Positions 55,777 through 64,000 of a stretch of 64,000 nucleotides of DNA are shown piece by piece. A program made the position numbers and the translations under genes. Source of the DNA: Multifurca ochricompacta (lineage: Eukaryota; Basidiomycota; Agaricomycetes; Russulales; Russulaceae); the NCBI GenBank assembly GCA_022496185.1, contig WTXG01000125.1, positions 1 to 64,000 of the forward strand. Direction: 5' to 3'. The stretch's first letter is position 1. Every line of letters starts with the position of its first letter. Below the pieces are notes generated by a model. It was given only the letters and a program-made list of their open reading frames with translations, made no database searches and had not been told where the DNA came from.

Positions 55777-58700
55777 TTAAATGTCTTTGGGCACTTCTGG
55801 ATGCTGGGTATGGAACACTGAGATAAGAGCTGGGGCAAAGATATTCCTGGCTGGCTCCCACGAGTTGTCAGAGTCTGGGAATCCCTTCCACTTGACGAGG
55901 TAATGCAGTTTATGCCCTCATCCTTTATGTAGGGAGTCTAGAATTTGCTCCACTTCCCACTCCACTTCTCCATCTATCAGTTCAGGGGGGGTCTTGGGAA
56001 GTTTTCTCCATGTAGGGATGTTTCTTTGTAGGGCGTCAAGAGTCTGGCATGGAAGACTGGATGGATCTTCCATGTGGATGGGAGATTGAGCTGATATGAC
56101 ACATCTGACAGCTTCCTTGTTATCTTGAAAGGTCTGTGACGTCGGGGCACTAACTTGGCAGTAGGATGTGATGTGTGAATATTCTTCCCTTCCAGCCAAA
56201 CAAGGTCATTGGTCCGATAAGGTGTGAACTGCAAGGGCTTGTCGGACAGGGTCCTTTGTGCCTTTAGAAGATTTTCATTGGCTGATTTCCTGATCTCCTC
56301 CCATTGGCTGATACGCTGTGCCGTGGATGGGACATTGGTGGGCTTATCAGCCCAAGTGGTTCGTGGTGTCCATCCCATAATAAGGGAGAATGGGGTGGCT
56401 TTAGTGGTACCATTGGGCCAAGAATTATGTGCAAATTCCGCAGTGGCCAGCCAGTCTGCCCAGTCATCCTGTTGTCTGTTACACCAGAACCAAAGATATT
56501 GTTCCAGCCATTGGTTCGTCCTTTCTGACTGTCTGTCAGTTTGTGGATGGTAGGCAGTTGAGATGTTTTGGGTTATGTCCAGGACTTTACAGAGTGCGCG
56601 GGCGAATGTGGAGGTGAAACATGGGTCACTGTCTGAAATGATCTTTGCAGGGAGACCATAGTGTCTATAGACGTGATCCAGGTATAGCTTGGCAACTCCT
56701 TCTGCTGTGATAGATTCATTGCATGGTATGAACAGTGCCACTTTGGAGCAGTCATGGTCTGTGATGGTCAAGATGGAATCAAAGCCTCTGGAGATGGGGA
56801 GTTTGACAATGAAGTCCATGGCAATGGTCTGGAATGGTAGTGAGGCTATAGGCATAATTGGGGATGGTGCTGGTGGACATGGGTGTGTATTCACTTTGTT
56901 GGCCTGGCAGTCTGCGCATCCTTTCACGTATTCTTCAATGTCCTTTTTCATGTTCAGCCACCAATAGTCACATCTGGCGAGTGCGTAGGTATTGGCAATG
57001 CCTGGGTGGCCAGCAGATGGGAGGTCATGGTGAAAATGGATCACCCCCCTCTTAATGTTGTCGCCACCAGTGACAACGAGACGCTCTCCATCCTTCCACC
57101 AAAGTCCTTCGATCTTCTTCAGGTTATGTGCATTTGCCCATGACTGGCATAGCTGCTGATTCATATTTTGTGATACTTGGGCCCACAAATCCATGTCATG
57201 AAGGCTAACAACAGCTGTTTTTGCAAAGACCTCTTCAGGAAGTACCATAATGTTGTTATTGTCTTCCCCTTCATTACTCAGGTCAGATCGTCGTGACAGG
57301 GCATCTGCGTGGGCATTATGACTTCCTGCAATATGCTTCAGTACGAAGTTATATTCCTCCAGCTCCAGGACTTCACAAGCTACTTGTCGACTAATCTTGT
57401 GGGGCTCCTTCCAATACAAAAGGTTGGAGTGATCAGTGTGAATGATGGTCTTATGAGGGGTCCCCACTAAGTATGGTCGCCAGTGTCGTAATGCTTTGAC
57501 AATGGCGAGCAATTCCCTATCCCAGATGTCATAGTTCTGTTTGGCTGATGAAAAGGTCTCAGAGTAGAAAGCAACTGGGTGGAGCAGTCCCCTTGTGTCC
57601 CTTTGGTTCAATACAGCCCTGTTGGCAAAGTGAGACACATCAACTTCAAGTTCAAAGGGCTGTCTGAGGTTGGGTTGTAGGAGGACAGGCTCTGATCCAA
57701 CAATATCCCGAATTTGTTCAAAGGCCTGTTGTTGCTCCACTCCCCAGTGCCAAGGTACGTCTTTCTTCAGTAGCCCGTTCAGTGGCTGGGCGATCCCTGA
57801 GAACCCTCGTACAAATCATCAATAAAAGTTGCAGAATCCTATGAAGGATCGCACATCCTTGACACATGTCGGTACGGGCTACTCCCGAATTCCTTGCACC
57901 TTTACTGGGTCCATGCGTACGTGTCCTCCTTCCAGAATAACTCCCAAGTACTCCACACTTTGTTGTTCAAACAAGCATTTGGCTGGTTTGAGGTAGAGGT
58001 CATGCTCATGAAGGATATCCAACACTTGGTGAACTCGTTCTCGGTGGTGGACCAGATCATCTGTAGTCACTACTAGTATATCATCCATATACACCACTAC
58101 TTCACCTGTGAGAATAAGGTCACGAACTATATGGTTCATCATAGACTGAAAAGTGGCAGGCGAATTGGTGAGGCCAAAGAACATGACATTCAGCTCAAAC
58201 AGCCCCTGGTTGGTTTTGAATGCTGCTTTACACTGATCACCTTCTCTGATCCTGATGTTGTTATAGCCCCAGCAGACATCCATCTTGGAAAACAGGGACT
58301 TGTCTCGCATGGTATCAATAAGTTCCAATATCAGTGGCAGGGGGTAGGCGTTCTTTACAGTATGGGTGTTTATGCGTCGATAATCCTGAACAGGTTGAAG
58401 TTTGCCATCCTTTTTCTTGATAAAGAAGAAGGGTGATGCATATGGGGACTTGGATGGATGGATATATACTTTTGCCAGGTGTTCTTCGAGGAATGCCATG
58501 AGTGCTGTCTGTTCTGTCTGAGATAATGGGTAGATTTTGCAGTCGATTGCTGACAGGGTGTCAGGTGCAAAGTCAATGGCATGGTCCCACAGCCATGCAG
58601 GTGGGAAGCATTGTGATTCCTCTTCCAAAAACACCTTCCAATGTCAGTGGTAAGCTTCTGGCACTACTTCCTCAAAGGTCCTCTCTGTATGTCCTTCCAC

Positions 58701-59270
58701 CGCCTTCTGGGCAAGCTCCGATGCCTTAGTAGCGAAGCAGTAACCCAGATCCTCATTTCCTTCCTCTACTCTGCATACCGCTGAGTGTCAAGCTGCATAA
58801 TCATACCCCATGGATGTGATCAGTATGGGGTAGAAATCCTTATCCATAGTTGTGTTGCTCCAGTTAATCTTTGGCTCGAAAGCAGCAAGCCATGGGTATC
58901 CTAGGATTAGATCCTCTTCTCCCAGGTTGGTGACTAGGAAGTGGATGACTTTTGTCCGCTCTCCTACTTGGATGTTAAGGTCAGTGTAATGTGTGATCTT
59001 CCCTGCTCGGTTGGCAGTTCCATCAATGTTCCAAATATTCTTTTCCTGGGGAAGCGCCAGCATCCCCAAGCCCATGGTCCTTGCCATGTGTGGGCTGATA
59101 AAATTATTGGTCACTCCTGAATCTATCAGGATGTTGCAATCAGCCATCTTCTGTGTAGTCTTGAAATGTACTGGTATTTTCAAAGATTTGAAGTGACTAG
59201 TATACACAGAGGTTACATGTAGTGCTTGTGCCCAGGCCGATGGGGTAGAGCCAATCAAAAATCCTTTTTG
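55777..59270 (-). pseudogene. gypsy5 pol
   Basis: Protease ILIDSGVTNNFISPHM near 59130; [32 protein letters not shown] and YMDDILVV; RNase H to integrase open for 587 codons (57740-55977), with IHTDHSN, DFIVKLP and [16 protein letters not shown]; chromodomain region near 55860. Stops include TGA at 58644-58646 and two adjacent TGA at 57816-57821, at Arg positions of gypsy3. Frameshift near 55990. Confidence 0.88.
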
Positions 59271-59480
59271 GCAAATGCCTTCTCTACCAGAATGGCCCAC
59301 ACTTCCTCGCTTTCCTTCATCATATTGGCCCATATTTCCTGCACCTTTTCTTCTTTTGTCGGTGTTTTCTTTTCGACAGTGGGTGGGTTATTGCAGATGG
59401 GCGCAGTTGTAGCTTTGGCCACTTGTGCCCCCTTCTTAGGGCACTCTCTCAATATATGTCCTTGTGCTTTGCAACGAAAG
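59255..59480 (-). pseudogene. gypsy5 gag, C-terminal fragment
   Basis: Encodes the end of the zinc knuckle (CKAQGHILREC) and the charged tail NMMKESEEVWAILVEKAFAKKDF. Cut in the middle of the knuckle by the LTR at 59481. Confidence 0.8.
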
Positions 59481-60079
59481 TGTTACGTCTGGTGCGGGAC
59501 GTACTGCACGACTTGTGCGACAGTGTACTGTTCGGGATTGGATAAGAAACCAATAAGGCTTCTTGGAGTGAGATGGGACGAGTCAAAGTCAAAGGGGCTG
59601 TACCCTGAGACAATGCTGAGTAGAAAGGAGTCAGAAACTCCGAGACGGATGAGTCAAAGATCCAAAGGGATGTCCAGAAGACAAGCACCGATGTATTCAA
59701 TAAGTCGAGTCTGAGGTCTACAACATAGTTACAGCGGACTTATATACGTAATCGAATGGGCGTCTACGAGATAAGGAATTGGAGTCAAGTGGGCCCAAAT
59801 ATATGGAAGCGGATGGCGTAAAGTCGGGCTTCTGATAGGGTATTAAGTAAGTGTCTGAATCATAAAGATAAGCGGATGAAGCGATAAGCAGATAAGAAGA
59901 TAGACCAAACAAGGGAACACAGTAAACAAACACGGGCAATCAAAGAAGTCACGATGAGGGACGCAAGGCATGTGACGGGTCCCACGATGGAGACGTAATC
60001 TGGTAATGAAGTACAGGCGGAAGAGAGGGGTCGTCGTTGGGTAAGAAAAAGAAGACAGGAAGGGACGGGGTTTGTAACA
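59481..60079 (-). repeat. Gypsy LTR, 599 bp, between gypsy5 gag and gypsy6 ORF3
   Basis: TGTTACGTCTGG to GTTTGTAACA. The flanks GAAAG (59476-59480) and AAAAG (60080-60084) match at 4 of 5 bases. No purine tract or primer site adjoins it, so it is a solo LTR or a recombination product. Confidence 0.8.
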
Positions 60080-60407
60080 AAAAGATGTACTTAGCTATGA
60101 CTTTTTCTCTGTCAGCCATTGTGATCTCAAGAGGGAAATACATCAAGGAGTTTGGGTTGTTGAGGAAGAACAGGAATTTGGGGGCTTCATCATCCATCCC
60201 CATATTGAGGAGGTCATTCAGGTGAGGTTCTTCAGAGTGATGGAAATCATCATTGGGGTTGGGAGACTGGTTCTTGACCTGCTTGGTGGCGGCTTCATAA
60301 TCGATGGGGGAGGAAGGTCAGGTAGAGGGGTGAGCAGAGGGGAAGGCTTCAATAACTACAGTGGACATGAAGGCATCGACAGTGGCATTGGCAGCAATGA
60401 AAGACAT
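60080..60407 (-). pseudogene. gypsy6 ORF3, N-terminal fragment
   Basis: ATG near 60407 in the family context (MS...). It includes DDEAPKFLFFLNNPNSLMYFP and EITMADREKVIAKYIF, then stops at the LTR. The coiled coil and zinc knuckles are lost. Confidence 0.7.
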
Positions 60408-60479
60408 GATAGTTTGTTCTGTGGTAGGATGGTGCTGGGGGAGCATGTACTGGGGGTAAATGGGGTTGGAGGTGATTCC

Positions 60480-63400
60480 TTTTAACTATTCTTGGGCACC
60501 TGGGGGTGTTGTAAGTGGAACTCTGTGATAAGGGCCGGTGCAAAGATATCTCCAGCAGATTCCCATGAGTTGTCAGAGTCTGGGAACCCTTTCCACTTGA
60601 TCAGGTAATACAGCTTGCGCCCTCAGCCTTTTCATACTGAGTCCAGAACACACTCCACCTCCCATTCCGCTTCTCCATCAATAAGGTCAGGTGGAGGCCT
60701 TGGGAAGTTTTCCCCATGAATGGAGGTCTCCTTGTATGGGGTCAGGAGTTTGGCATGGAAGACAGGATGGATCTTCCATTTGGGTGGTAGTTGCAGTTCA
60801 TATGATACATCTGACAGCTTCCTTTTGATCTGGAAGGGTCCATGACATCAGGGTGCCAATTTGGCCACAGGGTGTGATGTGTGAATGTACCTTCCTTCAA
60901 GCCACACCCAGTCATTGGTTTGATAAGGTGTGAACATGCTTGGCTGTGCAGATAAGAGTTGCTGCACCTTTACTAAGTTTTCATTGGCTGATTGTTGCAG
61001 TTCTTCCCATTGGCTTATTCAATGAGTCACTGATGGGACGTTAGTGGGCTTGTCTATCCACATGGCTCATGGGGTCCAGCCCATGATCAGGGAGAAGGGG
61101 GTAGCTTTTGTTGTTCCATTGGGCCATGAGTTGTGAGCGAACTCCACCATAGAGAGCCATTCCACCCAATCATCCTGTCTTCCATTACACCAGAACTGAA
61201 GGTACTGTTCTAACCATTGGTTTGTCTGCTCTGATTGTCCATCAGTCTGTGGGTGGTACGCTGTGGATATGTTCTGTGTGATATCTAATGTCCTGCACAG
61301 AGCTTTTGCAAATGCCGACGTGAATTGGGTGTCTCAGTCAGATATGATCTTCTTGGGGAGTCCATAGTGGTGATAAACATGGTTCAGGTAGAGCTTCACC
61401 ACTCCTTCGGCTGTGATGGTTTCGTTACAGGGTATGAATAGGGCTGCCTTGGAGCAATCATGGTCAGTGATTGTAAAAATGGTATTGAATCCTTGTGACT
61501 CAGGCAGTTTGACGATGAAATCCATGGCAATGGTCTGGAACAGAATTGATGAGATGGGGGTGATAGGGTGTATTGGCAGAATCTTTGGGTGTGTGTTGAC
61601 TTTGTTTGCCTGACATGCTGTGCATCCCTTCACATAGTTTTCAACATCCCTTTTCATATTGGGCCACCAGTAGTCTTGCTTGGCCAAGGTGTATGTGTTG
61701 GCAATGCCCAGGTGTCCTGCAGAGGGGAGGTCATGGTGAAAATGGATCACCCCCCTCTTAATGTTGTCGCCACCAGTGACAACAAGTCAATCCCCATCTT
61801 TCCACCAAAGGCCATCAACCTTTTTCAGGTTGTGTGCATCAGCCCACAAACGGCACAGTTCCTGGTTCATATTTTGTGAAACTTGTGCCCATAAGTCCAT
61901 ATCGTGGAGACTGACTACAGCAGTCTTTGCAAACACCTCTTCTGGGAGGACTATGATGTCATTATTGTCATCTTCTCCTGTATGCATGTCTGGTCTTTGT
62001 GACAATGCATCTGCTCATGTGTTTCGACTTCCCACAATGTGCTTTAGGGTGAAGTTGTACTCTTCTAGCTCCAGGACTTCTTGTGCTACATGTCAACTGA
62101 TTTTGTGGGGTTCTTTCCAATACAGTAAGTTGGAATGGTTGGTATAAATAACAGTCTTGTGAGGAGCTCCAGCTAGATAGGGCCGCCAATGTTGCAATGC
62201 CTTTACAATGGCCAGTAATTCCCTGTCCCAAATGTCATAATTTCATTCAGCCAGTGAGAATGTTTCAAAATAATATGCCACTGGGTGAAGTATTTGCATT
62301 GCATCCCTTTGGTACAGTATGGCCCCATTTGCAAAGTGAGAGGTGTCCACCTCTAGCTCAAAGGGAGAGCTCAGATCAGGTTGAATGAGTACTGGTTCTG
62401 AGCCAATCAGGTCCCTTATTTGCTCAAATGCCTGCTGCTGTGCTGTGTCCCAATGCCATGGTATGTCCTTTTTCAGGAGGTTGTTCAGTGGTCATGCAAT
62501 GCCTGAAAAACCTTTGACAAAACACCAGTAGAAGTTGCAAAACCCAATAAATGATTGGACATCTTTGACACAAGTCAGCATATGCCATTTGCAGATTCCT
62601 TGTACTTTAATGGGGTCCATGTGTACTTGCCCTTTTGCTAGGATAACCCCCAGGTATTTGACGCTTTGTTGTTCAAAGGAGCATTTGGCTGGTTTAAGAT
62701 ATAGATTGTGTTCATGCAGTATATTCAATACCTGGTGTACTCATTCTTGATGGTGGTTTAAATCATCCATGGTTGCTACCAAGATATCATCCATGTAAAC
62801 CACCACTTCACCAGTGAGGATAAGGTCATGAAAAATGTGATTCATCATGGATTGGAATGTGGCTGGCGAGTTTGTGAGACCGAAGAACATGATGTTTGGT
62901 TCAAATAAGCCTTGATTAGTTTTAAAGGCTGCTTTGCACTGGTCTCCTTCCTTTATCCTAATATTGTTGTACCCCCAATGCACATCCATCTTTGAAAAGA
63001 GTGACTTGTCCTTCATAGTGTCAATGAGTTTGGAGATAAGAGGCAATGGGTAGGCGTTCTTCACAGTGTAACCATTGATTTGTTGGTAATCCTGAACCAG
63101 TCTAAGCTTGCCATCCTTCTTTTTAATGAAGAAGGGGGAGGCATATTGTGACTTGGATGGGTGGATGTATCCTTTTGCTAACTGCTCTTTGAGGAAGGTG
63201 GTGAGTGCAGCCTGCTCCTGTTGGGACAAGGGGTAGATTTTGCAATCTATCACTGTGGGCATGTCTGGTATGAGGTTGATGGCATGATCCCAGGGTCACA
63301 CAGGCGGGAATTGCTGTGACTCTTCTTCTGAGAATACCTTCCAGTGTCAGTGATAAGCTTCTGGCACTACCTCCTTGAATGTTTTCTCAGCTTGTCCTTG

Positions 63401-63985
63401 TATCACCTTCTGTGCTAGCTCCAATGCTTTAGTGGCATAGCATTGACCAGGATCCTCTGTTACCAATTCCTCTTCTTCACTGGTCCCTCTGATTACCGAA
63501 TGCCAAACAGTATAGTCATATCTGAGAGATGTAATAATGACTGGGTAAGAATCTTTGTCCATAGTGGCATCTGCCCAGTTGATTGTTGGCTCAAATGCCA
63601 CCAGCCATGGGTATCCCAAGATGAGGTCTTCATCTCCTAAGTTTGTGATGAGGAAATGGATGACCTTCATTGATTCTCCCACTTGGATGTTAAGGTCAGT
63701 GTAGTGGGTGATCTTTCCTGCATGGTTGGTGGTTCCATCAATATTCCAGATATTTTCTCCTGAGGGAGTACCAGCATCCCCAGGCCCATGGTTCACATTA
63801 GCCTCAGGCTAATGAAATTGTTGGTGGCTCCTGAGTCCACCAAAATATCTCAATCAGCTGTTCTCTGTGTGGTTTCAAAATGTACTGGTATTTTCAATGA
63901 CTTGAAATGACTAGTGTACACAGATGTAACATGGAGTGCTTGTGCCCAGGCTGATGGGTTTGAGCCTAACAAAAATCCTTCTTTG
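60480..63985 (-). pseudogene. gypsy6 pol, heavily decayed
   Basis: The most eroded pol of its family. Recognisable are a protease region near 63800, [28 protein letters not shown] and YMDDILVAT (62741-63262), RNase H near 62000-62490, integrase HFHHDLPSAGHLGIANTY and DFIVKLPES (61334-61750), and a chromodomain near 60600. Many TGA stops, for example 60623-60625 and 63347-63349, fall at CGA codons of gypsy3. Confidence 0.85.
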
Positions 63986-64000
63986 CAAATGCCTTCTCAA

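Larger units (their letters stand above)
53862..59480 (-). mobile_element. gypsy5: 5'-truncated gypsy1-family chromovirus
   Basis: 3' LTR at 53862-54448, then, in reverse element order, ORF3, pol and the end of gag up to the zinc knuckle (59480), where an LTR abuts. The rest of gag and the 5' LTR are missing. TTCAG precedes the 3' LTR, but no partner duplication was found. Confidence 0.88.
60080..64000 (-). mobile_element. gypsy6: chromovirus fragment running off the window
   Basis: Minus-strand gypsy1-family element lacking its 3' LTR and the C-terminal half of ORF3. ORF3 N-terminus, pol and the last codons of gag (FAKKDF frame near 63980) are present; the rest lies beyond 64000. Confidence 0.88.

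Overview
The window looks like a transposon-rich nuclear contig from a basidiomycete fungus, probably an Agaricomycete. The evidence is two host genes broken by 45-60 bp GT-AG introns, LTR retrotransposons with a chromodomain (chromoviruses), and heavy C-to-T decay at CpG sites. The species cannot be named from the sequence.

Positions 1-3529 hold the only recognisable host genes, both on the + strand: the 3' part of translation initiation factor eIF3 subunit c (1-2491) and a complete small beta-carbonic anhydrase (2795-3529). From 3895 to the end nearly every base belongs to nested mobile elements.

Left block (3895-16152): a hAT-like element starts at 3895. It is interrupted by a second hAT-like element (4817-7837, 8-bp target duplication CTGATAAC), which itself carries a perfect 695+695 bp Tc1/mariner palindrome with a 220-bp MITE at its exact centre. 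A copia solo LTR (7939-15911) is split by the + strand chromovirus 'gypsy1' (8426-15894).

Middle block (16153-27770): one gypsy2-type LTR contains a copia solo LTR, which contains a gypsy solo LTR, which contains the full minus-strand chromovirus 'gypsy3' (16590-25929), whose pol contains a hAT-like element (21597-23450) with a minisatellite and a tRNA-like sequence. Each insertion inside the outer LTR has its own target-site duplication.

Right block (28303-64000): a minus-strand gypsy2 pol/protease is split by + strand 'copia3' (31632-36986). It is followed by minus-strand 'copia1' (38041-44597), gypsy4 remnants split by a copia solo LTR and by the nearly intact 'copia2' (46675-53215), then gypsy5 (53862-59480), an LTR (59481-60079) and gypsy6 running off the window.

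Four points stand out. (1) The gypsy1/3/4/5/6 family carries an extra open reading frame after pol, with tandem zinc knuckles and a predicted coiled coil; it is intact in gypsy1 although that element's gag-pol is ruined. (2) Two unrelated chromovirus families show a Tf1/sushi-style self-priming signature: an 11- or 10-nt match between the predicted transcript 5' end and a site 2 nt after the LTR. (3) All three copia elements have the half-tRNA-iMet type primer site, and two of them keep an unusually well conserved non-coding leader of about 0.93 kb. (4) LTR pairs differ almost only at CpG sites, and many pol stops are CGA-to-TGA.
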